This document shows positions 1 to 8,516 of a DNA stretch of 38,560 nucleotides, in pieces. The stretch covers positions 1 through 38,560 of the forward strand of contig CAZLXM010000032.1 in NCBI GenBank assembly GCA_964563105.1. Direction: 5' to 3'. The translations under genes and the position numbers were made by a program. The stretch comes from CAYVTV01 sp964563105 (lineage in GTDB: Bacteria > Bacteroidota > Bacteroidia > Bacteroidales > GCA-2748055). The notes under the pieces were generated by a model that was not told where the DNA came from, ran no database searches, and saw only the letters and a program-made list of their open reading frames with translations. How positions within the stretch are numbered: the first letter of the stretch is position 1; every line of letters begins with the position of its first letter.

Positions 1-1018
1 TCAATATATTAAATCCTAATTCTTCACCATTATAATAAATTCCAGGCCAATGACATACCATTATTGCAGGTTCTTCGCTATCTATTACTTCTACAAGTCT
101 TCCTGACTGAAGATCAGATGTAATGAGCTTATCCACATTTCCTGGAGTAAGCCCGTCCCATCCGCCAAACCAGTCATCGGTACATCCAATGATTGAGACA
201 ACGCATACCGGATCATTACTCTCAAGTCCGGAAGCGTACATAATACGGGGTACAACGCTTTCGTCCTTTTTTGTGAAAACGTCTCTGAAATAGTGAGCTA
301 TTTCAGATCCATAAATATCTCTTACCGCCTCAAGTGTAGACAGAGCAAGGTTATTCTGATTTCGGCTGCCATAACCTCCCGGAGTTGTATGCCCTTCGCA
401 GGGGAGCCCGGCCTCTTTAAGTATATTAAAAGCATAGGCCTGATAGGCTGTTAATTCATCTACGCTTTTGGTTTGACTCCATTCCCAGTTCTCCATATAG
501 TCAGGAGTAGGATAAGGATAAGGAATTCCGGTTTTAATATCAATAACACGTGTATGGCTTATCATTTCAGGATGTATATCCCAGTTTGGAAGAATTATCT
601 CTCTTACAAGATCAAGACTCGATTTTAATTCTTTTTCGGTCCAGCCGGGAATAAAACGATTGATCCATCCGGTGCATGCCGGATAAGGTACAATGCTATA
701 TTTTCCTTTAATACCATTTTCAATGCTCCATTCGCCAAATTTTCTTACAAATGTATCGGGTATTTCACGGGGAAGTTTTCGCCAGTCTTGTTTATATCGG
801 GCAGGGAATACTTCAGCAAATTGAGGGATGCCATAATATGCCATATTAACAAGGCATGTAGAATCATCTATGATAAAGCTTACAGGCACACGGTTAAGAG
901 GATTTACAACTTCTGCTTTTAAAATCCCGGGATTAACTAAGACTGATTTACCATGTACTGCAATACCTAATCCTCCAATTGCAGTATTTTTAATAAATTT
1001 TCGTCGTGAATTGATCAT
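1..1018 (-). CDS. Tat-exported polysaccharide deacetylase-like (NodB-fold) protein, partial
   Basis: The gene runs off the left edge, so only the first 339 codons are visible, without a stop. The ATG at 1018 gives a textbook twin-arginine signal (SRRKFIK followed by a hydrophobic Gly/Ala/Ile stretch), so the protein is probably exported folded. After the signal, a strand ending in two aspartates (SFIIDD, about residues 44-49) and a later HPEMISH (about residues 134-140) resemble the Asp-Asp and HxxxH metal motifs of NodB/CE4 deacetylases. The spacing is wider than in typical CE4 enzymes. Another short stretch, CEGHTTPGGYGSR, could line an active site. The family call rests on these motifs only; a different metal-dependent sugar or peptide hydrolase is possible. 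The neighbouring amidohydrolase and beta-helix protein suggest polysaccharide breakdown. Confidence 0.55.
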   Translation of the reverse strand, partial: MINSRRKFIKNTAIGGLGIAVHGKSVLVNPGILKAEVVNPLNRVPVSFIIDDSTCLVNMAYYGIPQFAEVFPARYKQDWRKLPREIPDTFVRKFGEWSIENGIKGKYSIVPYPACTGWINRFIPGWTEKELKSSLDLVREIILPNWDIHPEMISHTRVIDIKTGIPYPYPTPDYMENWEWSQTKSVDELTAYQAYAFNILKEAGLPCEGHTTPGGYGSRNQNNLALSTLEAVRDIYGSEIAHYFRDVFTKKDESVVPRIMYASGLESNDPVCVVSIIGCTDDWFGGWDGLTPGNVDKLITSDLQSGRLVEVIDSEEPAIMVCHWPGIYYNGEELGFNIL

Positions 1019-1150
1019 GATCTTTTATTTTTAAAGAAAGAAAATTATTATAAAAATAAAAAATCCTGACAATTTTATAGAATTTAAAACTGTTTAAATA
1101 TTAGTTAATCTTATTTAATTAAAAATTGCAATAAGCAAATTGGTATTGAT

Positions 1151-2326
1151 TCATAACATATACTTTCGGTTCTTATATATAGCATTTATTATAGCAGGTT
1201 TTAGAGTTTCAGCACAATTAAATATCATTTGAAAATCGGATGGAAAAGGAATGAATTTATTTTTAATTTTCACACTGGCTTCCTCATCAAGTGCTGCTAA
1301 ATCGCCGATGGCCCTGGCTGAGACATTGTGAAAAATATTATTCGCCCCTATAGGTTCTTTTACAACGAGTTTTCTTAGCGGATTAATTTCGTGTATTTCA
1401 ACAAGTCCTTTAATTGCAACTTCCTTATGTTGTTGTGTTTCAATAAGGGTTGCAGTAAGAGTTTTGAATTGTGGTACTTTTATATCATTTCCTAACGAAT
1501 CTTTCATAACATTTCCCTTTGCATCAAGAACATACTTAAAACCATTTTCCACATCTTTTTTATAAATATAATCTTTATTGTCACTCTGATTTGGAGTTAA
1601 CATTATATCTATAATATTGATTATAACAAAATAATCGTAATCTATATCATCATTGACATGTCTGAAATGGAATTCAAGCCATTCACTATTTAAGCCCTGA
1701 GTGTTAAAGGTTAGTAATTCCTCCTCAAATTCCGGGGATATGCTGAGTTTAGTACTATTTGCAATCTGAACCAGTATTTTACTTGTGCCCTTGTATTTCG
1801 CTGTCCCCAACATTTCTGCTAATCCGGGAAATGCATCTCCAGAGTATTCCGTCGCTTTGACAAGCTGATAATAAGCTTCTCTGTTGGAAGCTCTGTCAGG
1901 ATTTGCTAACAGCCTTTTACCATTTGAATAATAAAAATCAGCAGCTTTTCTTTTTGCCTGAATAATTTCATAATCATAGTCAATATAGTTATAATTAATA
2001 ACAGTTCCCCTTAAATTAAGAGGCAATACTGTCCTGACTTTATTTTGCCTTGATTTCAGATATTCGTAGCGTAGAAAAATTTCATCATAATTGTCAGGCT
2101 TATTTTCCATTTTCAAAAACTTGATTCTTTCCAGATCCTGTTCATTAGCTGTTTTGTAAGCCCTGTCAAGAACTTTCACATCTTCCGGATTATCAGGATC
2201 TTTTATCAGGCGTTTTACTGTTCTGTCAATAACCATATCATATTGACCTTTTTGCAATTGTTTATTCAGTGAAACACAGGATGCAAAAGCAAAAACTAAA
2301 ATAATTGGCAGGAAAAGCTTTTTCAT
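1151..2326 (-). CDS. lipoprotein of unknown function
   Basis: This 391-residue protein starts with a lipoprotein signal (MKKLFLPIILVFAFASC, lipid cysteine about residue 17), so it should be anchored in the inner or outer membrane. The first part of the mature protein is rich in charged helices and reads like one or two TPR-type hairpins (QKGQYDMVIDRTVKRL, then DPDNPEDVKVLDRAYK). The second half looks like mixed beta structure, with a block LVQIANSTKLSISPEFEEEL. No catalytic motif is seen. It stands alone, with 132 bp to the deacetylase-like gene and 525 bp to the next intact gene upstream. A scaffold or envelope-assembly role would fit helical repeats, but that is a guess. Confidence 0.8.
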   Translation of the reverse strand: MKKLFLPIILVFAFASCVSLNKQLQKGQYDMVIDRTVKRLIKDPDNPEDVKVLDRAYKTANEQDLERIKFLKMENKPDNYDEIFLRYEYLKSRQNKVRTVLPLNLRGTVINYNYIDYDYEIIQAKRKAADFYYSNGKRLLANPDRASNREAYYQLVKATEYSGDAFPGLAEMLGTAKYKGTSKILVQIANSTKLSISPEFEEELLTFNTQGLNSEWLEFHFRHVNDDIDYDYFVIINIIDIMLTPNQSDNKDYIYKKDVENGFKYVLDAKGNVMKDSLGNDIKVPQFKTLTATLIETQQHKEVAIKGLVEIHEINPLRKLVVKEPIGANNIFHNVSARAIGDLAALDEEASVKIKNKFIPFPSDFQMIFNCAETLKPAIINAIYKNRKYML

Positions 2327-2509
2327 TTTTATTTGTTTTGATAATTTTTATAAAAATTAATTTTTCTAAAACAGGACATATTCTAAACAGCTTGTAATAT
2401 AATTTTTAAGAAGTTATATTTTATCGCTTATATTTCAATTTAATATTACGTTAAATGATTAAAAAGTTACAAAAAGGGCTCTTTTTATGGCTATTATTGA
2501 AAAAGACTA

Positions 2510-2784
2510 TCATTCCCGGTAGTCAGAAAGAGCTGAATTATTGAAATTATAGTAGATCTGTAATTCCGCCTGTGTTTGTAAACCCGATTTAAATTTCTTA
2601 TCGGTTTTCCATCTATCTGTAGCAAAACCAGTAACAGTCCCCAATACTGAACCATTTTCTGCCGAAGCAAACATGATGAACCGATCAATACTAAAGCTCT
2701 TATTAATTTTTCGGGTACAGGATCACAAAACACTTTAATTTCTATTCCCTGTCACCAGGCTGGTCTGTAAACAATTACCGGGGT
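2510..2784 (-). pseudogene. decayed C-terminal fragment of an unknown protein
   Basis: In one minus-strand frame the sequence reads like a real protein end of about 60 residues, from NKSFSIDRFIMF through GTVTGFATDRWKTDKKFK and AELQIYYNFNNSALSDYRE to a TGA at 2510-2512. Just upstream that frame is closed, but a shifted frame continues in protein-like style: VIVYRPAW, an in-frame TGA, then QGIEIKVFCDPVPEKLI. The simplest reading is a gene end broken by at least one frameshift and one nonsense change. A 79-codon GTG ORF over 2494-2733 covers part of this in the wrong frame downstream and is not proposed as a gene. The family is not recognised. The rest of the 2327-2851 gap is AT-rich and shows nothing clear. 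Confidence 0.45.
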
Positions 2785-2851
2785 TCAGCAATTAATTATT
2801 ATTTTTGTTAATTAGGTGTAATTATACAGATTAACAGAAAGTTAAATAGTG

Positions 2852-4051
2852 CTATATATTAAATAATTTTTTTGCGGTATCCCTGTAAATTGCTTTCAAA
2901 ACTTTTGGAGATAAATTAAGGCCATAATAACGCCATCCAACTCTGCCTGGTATATATTCATCATCAGTTTCAAATAAGCGCCAATGTATCTGGAACATAC
3001 TTTTTTGCCTTCCCATATCCGTACCGAATACAATTCTGTTTTTATATTTTGTAAGAAATTTGGCAGAGTTTCGGGGGGTTCTCCCTAATTCATAATCACG
3101 GGCCGAAGTGTCCAGGTATAAATTAGGATATCTATCCATTGCTTTACTTAAAGTCTCCAGGTCATTTCCCTGGTTACCAAGATGACATGCAATAAATTTC
3201 GTGCGCGGATGTTTCTCCAACATTCTGTTTCTTCTTTCAATCAGTTCATCATAATGAAGTACGTCTGCATTATATTGATTGAAATGCTGATAATCGGGGG
3301 TACGTTCCTGGAATACATCCAAAGGGGTCCAGCAGGAGGGATGATCAGCAACATGAAGGCTTACAGGCATTTTTAGATCTGCGCATTTTTCCCAGAATGC
3401 ATCTAGTCTTGTGTCATCTACATGAAGCCTTGTCGATCTTGGTATGGAACTATCTCTTTGTAAACCTGATCCTTTATCAATAATTTCACCAACTCCAATG
3501 GCCCCCATCTCATAACAGCGAATGAGCTCAGCTACAGCGCGGTCAGAATAATCCGGGTCATTTACATTAGTCCTTTCCATTCCGCAATAAAGCTCAAAGC
3601 GGCCAGGATAAGGCTTCTTTAAGAGTTTTACAACATTCTCAAATGCCTCTCCAATAGCGCCGGTTTCAACAATTGATGTTTCTATACCAACTTCATCCAT
3701 AGTCCTAACCCAATCGGCAGCTTCTTCAGGTGTCCTGGCCATAGTATGGATATGGCTGTCTATTGCCGGATATTTAGCCTTTTCAACGAATGTTTCTTTG
3801 GTAACAACTGAAGACCTGGGCGCATGATCTTTTAATAGAATTGTATCCATAGGGCCTATTTTTGAAGATACTCCAGGGCCTCCCCAGTCTCCAAACTTAA
3901 TTTTTACCCATTCAGGATCATTTTGCCAGATTTTTTGAGACTGATTTAAAGGCGCCGTTTCTAATGTTTCTTTACTGAATCCTGTACCTTTGATTGCAAA
4001 TGCAGATGTACAAAGAATACTTTTTTTTAGAAAATCTCTTCGTTTTGTCAT
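2852..4051 (-). CDS. Tat-exported amidohydrolase family (amidohydrolase 2-type) metal hydrolase
   Basis: This is a 399-residue TIM-barrel hydrolase. It opens with a Tat-type signal (KRRDFLKK, then a hydrophobic Ala/Ser stretch), indicating export. Family metal motifs appear in order: IDSHIHT (first HxH, about residues 97-103), HVADHPS (middle-barrel histidines), ACHLGNQG (later histidine) and FGTDMGRQ (the aspartate at the end of the barrel). These match the amidohydrolase 2 / PF04909 pattern used by decarboxylases and lactone or amide hydrolases, so the substrate cannot be named. Between the signal and the barrel lies a segment of about 70 residues with GDWGGPGVSSK. With the Tat-exported deacetylase-like protein and the beta-helix protein, it probably acts in periplasmic breakdown of sugars or aromatic side groups. 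Confidence 0.82.
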   Translation of the reverse strand: MTKRRDFLKKSILCTSAFAIKGTGFSKETLETAPLNQSQKIWQNDPEWVKIKFGDWGGPGVSSKIGPMDTILLKDHAPRSSVVTKETFVEKAKYPAIDSHIHTMARTPEEAADWVRTMDEVGIETSIVETGAIGEAFENVVKLLKKPYPGRFELYCGMERTNVNDPDYSDRAVAELIRCYEMGAIGVGEIIDKGSGLQRDSSIPRSTRLHVDDTRLDAFWEKCADLKMPVSLHVADHPSCWTPLDVFQERTPDYQHFNQYNADVLHYDELIERRNRMLEKHPRTKFIACHLGNQGNDLETLSKAMDRYPNLYLDTSARDYELGRTPRNSAKFLTKYKNRIVFGTDMGRQKSMFQIHWRLFETDDEYIPGRVGWRYYGLNLSPKVLKAIYRDTAKKLFNI

Positions 4052-4414
4052 TTTTGTAATTGTGTTAAAATATAATTTTAAATATTATTAACCGGATGTG
4101 CGGTTTGAATTATTTATAAAACTGTTTATAACTATTTAATAAAAAAGTTATGTGTAAAACTTAAAAATACAATTTCAAAGTTATTTGTTTTCATAAAAAG
4201 AACTTCTTTATGCATAACTTAAGATCAAATTTCGATAAGTTTTTTCATATTACAAAATCTTATTTACATACTCTTCCGTACAGCTATGAGGATTTTATTA
4301 CTTTCGAAACAGGAATATATTATTTGATTTTGAAATTATTCCTCTTTTTTTCATTTTGTGCTATTTTTGTATAAGCTTATTTCAGGACAATTCAGATATT
4401 AATTCTGGTTTTTA
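4052..4414. other. 363-bp intergenic region, no confident gene
   Basis: AT-rich spacer between the beta-helix gene and the amidohydrolase gene. A 54-codon plus-strand frame (ATG at 4210, TAA at 4372-4374) ends in a hydrophobic Phe/Leu/Ile stretch that could be a membrane segment, but it has no start signal or recognised homology and may be chance. The sequence TTCGATAA near 4225 is the complement of part of a 13-mer shared by two other gaps (7021 and 28231). No terminator hairpin was seen. Confidence 0.3.
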
Positions 4415-6832
4415 TTACCTAAATTCGATAAAACCAGCTTTATCTACTTCCCAGGTTTCACCCTGAGTGCCTTCCCAACAATGCCATTTCTCATATTCAT
4501 TTACAAAAACACAAATATTAAAAGGGGCCCTGGTGCCTGATTCGGCTTTCAGTCCCAGCAAATTCAAAGGAATTGCCCATTCTGCCATCCATCCGCTGCT
4601 TCCGGCCCTGGGGTTTTCAATTGGCTTGGCTGCATATTTGACTCCTTTCCTTAAACGTCCGGCTGCAGCAGCAGATGTACCTGCATCAGTAACACTTTGA
4701 ACTGTCCCGTTCAAATAAGCCCTGAGGACAAATGTACAAGGCTTATCCTTATCAAAGCCACTGATTGCAATTTCGATACCATCATCTTTTTTCCATGTTT
4801 CACCTAAGCTGGCATTGTCTATATTAAACATAGCAATAAGAACACCAACATAAAAAAATTTATTATCTGTAGTAAATTTCGCCATGACGGGAGCACCACT
4901 ATACGGAAATCCGGAAATTGCCCTGTCAAGATAAAGATAAGTTCCAGGCCACTCATCAGTTGATAATACTCCATCAATAACAGGAGCATTATTAATTTTA
5001 GAAACCATAATTGGATTAGTTTTTCTTTGTGGAGGATCTGTATATGGCATCAGTGAATCAATCTTGTAAATTATCTGACCATCAGGATCTTTACCGGAAT
5101 ATAATATTTTGTTATCTCTCCATGATATGACAGCATTTGGAGAGACCATCCTTATTCTGCCGGGAAGTATTAATGTATTATTTTCAAATTTATATCCCGA
5201 GGAGGAACGAAAAGAAATTGTCATATCTCTGTCTGCAATAAATATATTATTTCTGATGATTGAATTTTGTGATATATGATTATGAGTTGGCATTGCGACT
5301 CCAATTGAGGTATTATTTTCAACAATATTATCAAATGAACCTTCATCAAAATAGTATGAGCTAACCCCATAACCTGTGCCTGTTGGAACAATATCACGGG
5401 CAACATTTCCACGTAAAGTAATTTGATTCCCGACAGCATAAATTGCAGCCCCATCCTGGATTTCACGCATAACACGATAAATCAGGTTTTCTTCTACGAG
5501 AATGTTTGTTCTGTAAATGTTCATACCTGAATATGGTATATCATGTAATTCATTTCTATAAATATGATGATTTGTGCCATTTGTTGCAATCCCAATCGAA
5601 TTCGGATTAAATTTTCCTACATCATGAATATGATTTCTGGCGAAGAAAACATTGTTCCCGTCAAATCGTACACCACTTCCTCCAAGATTATAAAAATGAC
5701 AATCTGTTATTTTACAGTCATTTAGTTGCGATCCGGAAATAGCTTGTCCAAATATATTGGTTATTTCTATCCCTTCTAATATGCAGTTGTTTGCATGAAT
5801 AAGGCTTATTGTCCCGCCACCATCATAGGATCCGGACCTTACGGCAGAAGATCTGGAAGGAATATTGGTGCCCTGGAGAATTAAACCTTTTATACTAATA
5901 TTTTCAACTTTGTTTTCCGGTTTTCCAATAATCCTGAAAATTCTGTCTGTTTTTGGAATAATTATTTTTGAGGATAATATATTCTCTTCCGGTAAAGGCC
6001 AATATACAATTCTTCCATTTGTTCTGTCAAGATACCAGTTACCCGGCCTGAGCATACCTTCACGGGTATTAAATATAATATATTCCTTCTTTCCAAAACC
6101 TCCGGGAGGATAACTGGTTTGTGATGTAAAGATTAGAACATGATTTTGAATATCGTTCCGGGAAATACTCATTGTAGAGGTATTCCACATGTGATATACA
6201 CGAACTTCAGCATTGTTTATATCCAGGGATTCGGGAATATCCTTAGGATCATATTTCATGGTAGTCATTTCTTCCTCTGTTGGTTTTCTTGCCCATCCTC
6301 CGCCAACTGTGGAAAGCCATGGAGCATCGAAAACACTTAAATGAGTTAGCGTTCCGGATTCCGGCATACGTGCCCTGTCAGGCATTTTCCCGTTCACGAT
6401 AATCGAACGAAAGTCCAGTAAACCTTCTTTTACACCTGGCAGATCAGCACTCCAGAATTTATCGCCGTCACGTATCCATTCAGTAACAGCAAATCCACCA
6501 TAAAATATCACTTTACCACTTTGATCTGCTTCAATAGTAAGCCCGTTATCACGAGTATCAAGTTCTATAACCTCTGTGATGAAATATTCCCCAGGCAGAA
6601 TAATTATACGGTGCTCCCCTGAACCAGCTTTTCGGGCAGCTTCTATTGCTGCATTTAAAGAAGCAAAAGGCTGTGAAATTGTTCCTGTATAAGAGTCTGA
6701 ACCTGTGGTTGCTACATAAAAAATTTTATCGGATGTCCCCTGGCCGGCGACAAATGCCAAAGAAATAACACATGCAAGAAAAAAAATCAGAATTAATTTA
6801 TCGGGATATCTTTTCAAAATACTTTTTTTCAT
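4415..6832 (-). CDS. secreted right-handed parallel beta-helix protein with C-terminal CBM9/DOMON-like domain
   Basis: The protein is about 805 residues. The signal peptide is KKSILKRYPDK followed by a long hydrophobic stretch ending near AGQ; MKKS at 6832 is preferred over the ATG two codons upstream at 6838. Next comes the start typical of secreted beta-helix enzymes (FYVATTGSDSYTGT, then QPFASLNAAIEAARKAG). From about residue 300 to 560 there are many short turns rich in Asn and Gly (LEGIEITNIF, ITDCHFYNLGGSGVRF, RNNIFI) that form parallel beta-helix coils, as in polysaccharide lyases and glycoside hydrolases. The last 180 residues (APVIDGVLSTDEWPGTYL to the end at AGFIEFR) look like a CBM9/DOMON-like carbohydrate-binding domain. 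It probably binds and cuts an extracellular polysaccharide; the substrate and catalytic residues cannot be named. Confidence 0.82.
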   Translation of the reverse strand: MKKSILKRYPDKLILIFFLACVISLAFVAGQGTSDKIFYVATTGSDSYTGTISQPFASLNAAIEAARKAGSGEHRIIILPGEYFITEVIELDTRDNGLTIEADQSGKVIFYGGFAVTEWIRDGDKFWSADLPGVKEGLLDFRSIIVNGKMPDRARMPESGTLTHLSVFDAPWLSTVGGGWARKPTEEEMTTMKYDPKDIPESLDINNAEVRVYHMWNTSTMSISRNDIQNHVLIFTSQTSYPPGGFGKKEYIIFNTREGMLRPGNWYLDRTNGRIVYWPLPEENILSSKIIIPKTDRIFRIIGKPENKVENISIKGLILQGTNIPSRSSAVRSGSYDGGGTISLIHANNCILEGIEITNIFGQAISGSQLNDCKITDCHFYNLGGSGVRFDGNNVFFARNHIHDVGKFNPNSIGIATNGTNHHIYRNELHDIPYSGMNIYRTNILVEENLIYRVMREIQDGAAIYAVGNQITLRGNVARDIVPTGTGYGVSSYYFDEGSFDNIVENNTSIGVAMPTHNHISQNSIIRNNIFIADRDMTISFRSSSGYKFENNTLILPGRIRMVSPNAVISWRDNKILYSGKDPDGQIIYKIDSLMPYTDPPQRKTNPIMVSKINNAPVIDGVLSTDEWPGTYLYLDRAISGFPYSGAPVMAKFTTDNKFFYVGVLIAMFNIDNASLGETWKKDDGIEIAISGFDKDKPCTFVLRAYLNGTVQSVTDAGTSAAAAGRLRKGVKYAAKPIENPRAGSSGWMAEWAIPLNLLGLKAESGTRAPFNICVFVNEYEKWHCWEGTQGETWEVDKAGFIEFR

Positions 6833-7020
6833 AAACAAATTTATTTTTTACTAATTTAAAATTGAAGATATTTTATATTAACAACTCATTTATTGAAAAT
6901 GAAAATATATTCTGGTCCATATTTTAAATTTGAAATACTAATATTTTATCACCCCATTCAAACTAATAGATTTGATTTGTTAAATAACTAAAATTTTAAT
7001 TCATAAGTAAAACAGTCTTA

Positions 7021-7033
7021 AATCGTTATCGAA
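7021..7033. promoter_or_regulatory. 13-mer shared with another intergenic gap
   Basis: AATCGTTATCGAA occurs here and again at 28231-28243. Here it lies about 190 bp upstream of the beta-helix gene; there it lies about 235 bp upstream of the phosphodiesterase gene, in the same orientation to each. The core TCG(N4)CGA is an imperfect palindrome, which would suit a dimeric regulator. With only two copies in an AT-rich genome, chance is not excluded. Confidence 0.2.
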
Positions 7034-7074
7034 CATAATTCGAAAGATAAATTTGACTCATTATAAAAAAACTA

Positions 7075-7185
7075 ATGAAGAAATATAAGAAAACAATAAG
7101 AAAAGACCTGGATGCATATATTATTCAGAAATATTCACGGGGATTTAAAAACCCCTTCGTAAATATTAAATGCATTTTTTTATAA
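7075..7185 (+). CDS. possible 36-residue basic small protein
   Basis: The ATG at 7075 opens a 36-codon frame, beginning MKKYKKTIRKDLDAY and ending in KCIFL before TAA at 7183-7185. It is lysine/arginine-rich at the start and hydrophobic at the end. It sits alone in the 420-bp gap before hflX and overlaps the hairpin described at 7112-7175. No family is recognised. The reading could equally be chance in an RNA leader, so this is a low-confidence call. Confidence 0.22.
   Translation: MKKYKKTIRKDLDAYIIQKYSRGFKNPFVNIKCIFL
7112..7175 (+). promoter_or_regulatory. imperfect stem-loop upstream of hflX
   Basis: AATATTCACGGGG (7130-7142) can pair with CCCCTTCGTAAATATT (7152-7167), leaving a 9-nt A/T loop, one mismatch and a 2-nt bulge. 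An outer ATGCAT at 7112-7117 can pair with ATGCAT at 7170-7175. A run of seven T follows at 7174-7180. On the plus strand this has the shape of an intrinsic terminator, or an attenuator-like leader about 80 nt before the hflX start. No plus-strand gene precedes it except the doubtful 36-codon ORF, so a leader or small RNA end is the more natural reading. Confidence 0.35.
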
Positions 7186-7258
7186 ATTATGAACCTGTCC
7201 GGTTACATAACAATATTAATAATAAAATAATTAGAATTAGCAATGTTTTTCAATATTT

Positions 7259-8485
7259 TTGTCTTCAAAATTATATCAAGTGGGTAAATATTTTAATACA
7301 GCGAGAGTACCTGAAAAAGCTATTTTAATTGGCATCATCACTCCGGGAGAAGATGAGGCGCAAATTTTGGATTATCTTGATGAGCTGGCATTTCTTGCTG
7401 ATACAGCGGGAGTTATACCTGTGGAGATATTTATCCAGCGACTTGTTAAACCTGATCCCCGAACATTTATCGGCTCGGGAAAACTTGAGGAAATAAGGCA
7501 GTATATCGAAGAAACTGATGTGGACCTGATTATATTTGATGAAGAGCTTAGTGCTTCACAATTCAGAAATGTAGAGAAAGAATTGAATAAAAGGGTTATT
7601 GACAGGACAAATCTAATTCTTAATATTTTTGCTTCCAGGGCTAAAACAGCACATGCCAGGACTCAGGTTGAACTTGCACAATATCAGTATTTACTCCCCA
7701 GGTTGACCCGCTTATGGACACATCTTGAACGTCAAAGAGGAGGTATTGGATTACGCGGGCCGGGAGAAATGGAAATTGAAACAGACAGGAGAATAATTAG
7801 AAGTAAGATTGCCAGGCTGAAGCTGGAATTGAAGAAAATCGACAAACAAAAGACAACACAAAGGGAAAATCGCGGAAAACTTGTAAGGGTGGCACTGGTC
7901 GGATATACTAATGTTGGAAAATCAACTATAATGAACCTTATCAGTAAATCAGATGTTTTTGCTGAAAACAAGTTATTTGCAACTCTTGATACTACGGTAA
8001 GAAAAGTTGTTATTGATAATCTTCCTTTCCTGTTATCAGATACTGTAGGTTTTATCCGAAAATTACCTCATGATCTTGTTGAATCATTTAAATCAACCCT
8101 GGATGAGGTCAGAGAATCAGATATATTATTGCATGTAGTTGATATATCCCATAAAAGTTTTGAAGAGCAAATAATGGTTGTAGATCAAACTTTAATGGAA
8201 ATTGGAGCTTCAAATATTCCTAAAATATTAGTTTTCAATAAAATTGATGCATATCAATTTGTTGAAAAAGAGCCGGATGACCTGAGCCCCCAAACGAGAA
8301 TAAATTTTTCTCTTGAAGATCTTAAAAAAAGCTGGCTTGCAAGGAATGAAGATACAGTACTTTTCATTTCTGCAAAGGAAAAAATTAACCTTGAAGAATT
8401 TAAACAGACCTTATACCAGCGCATAAAAGATATCCATATAAGCAGGTATCCTTATGATGATTTGCTTTATCAGTCTGCGGATTAA
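7259..8485 (+). CDS. hflX: ribosome-associated GTPase HflX
   Basis: This 408-residue GTPase has the HflX layout. An N-terminal HflX-specific domain (about residues 20-180) includes RTFIGSGKLEEI and the Gly-rich linker RGGIGLRGPGEMEIETDRR. The G domain follows, with G1 GYTNVGKST, a switch/G3 block DTVGFIRKLPHDLVESF, G4 NKID and G5 SAK. HflX binds the 50S subunit and splits stalled or hibernating ribosomes, often under heat or translation stress. The reading frame is closed by TAG at 7238-7240 and no in-frame ATG precedes the domain, so TTG at 7259 is the likely start; an ATG at 7243 is out of frame. The gene is convergent with asd, 31 bp apart, with no clear terminator between them. Confidence 0.96.
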   Translation: MSSKLYQVGKYFNTARVPEKAILIGIITPGEDEAQILDYLDELAFLADTAGVIPVEIFIQRLVKPDPRTFIGSGKLEEIRQYIEETDVDLIIFDEELSASQFRNVEKELNKRVIDRTNLILNIFASRAKTAHARTQVELAQYQYLLPRLTRLWTHLERQRGGIGLRGPGEMEIETDRRIIRSKIARLKLELKKIDKQKTTQRENRGKLVRVALVGYTNVGKSTIMNLISKSDVFAENKLFATLDTTVRKVVIDNLPFLLSDTVGFIRKLPHDLVESFKSTLDEVRESDILLHVVDISHKSFEEQIMVVDQTLMEIGASNIPKILVFNKIDAYQFVEKEPDDLSPQTRINFSLEDLKKSWLARNEDTVLFISAKEKINLEEFKQTLYQRIKDIHISRYPYDDLLYQSAD

Positions 8486-8516
8486 AATCTATTATACTTC
8501 GAATCTTTAATGTTTT

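Noticed and set aside
2494..2733. 79-codon GTG ORF on the minus strand
   Set aside because: The convincing protein text in this stretch is in a different frame; kept as a pseudogene instead.
4210..4374. 54-codon plus-strand ORF with hydrophobic end
   Set aside because: No start context, homology or partner recognised; AT-rich sequence easily gives such frames.
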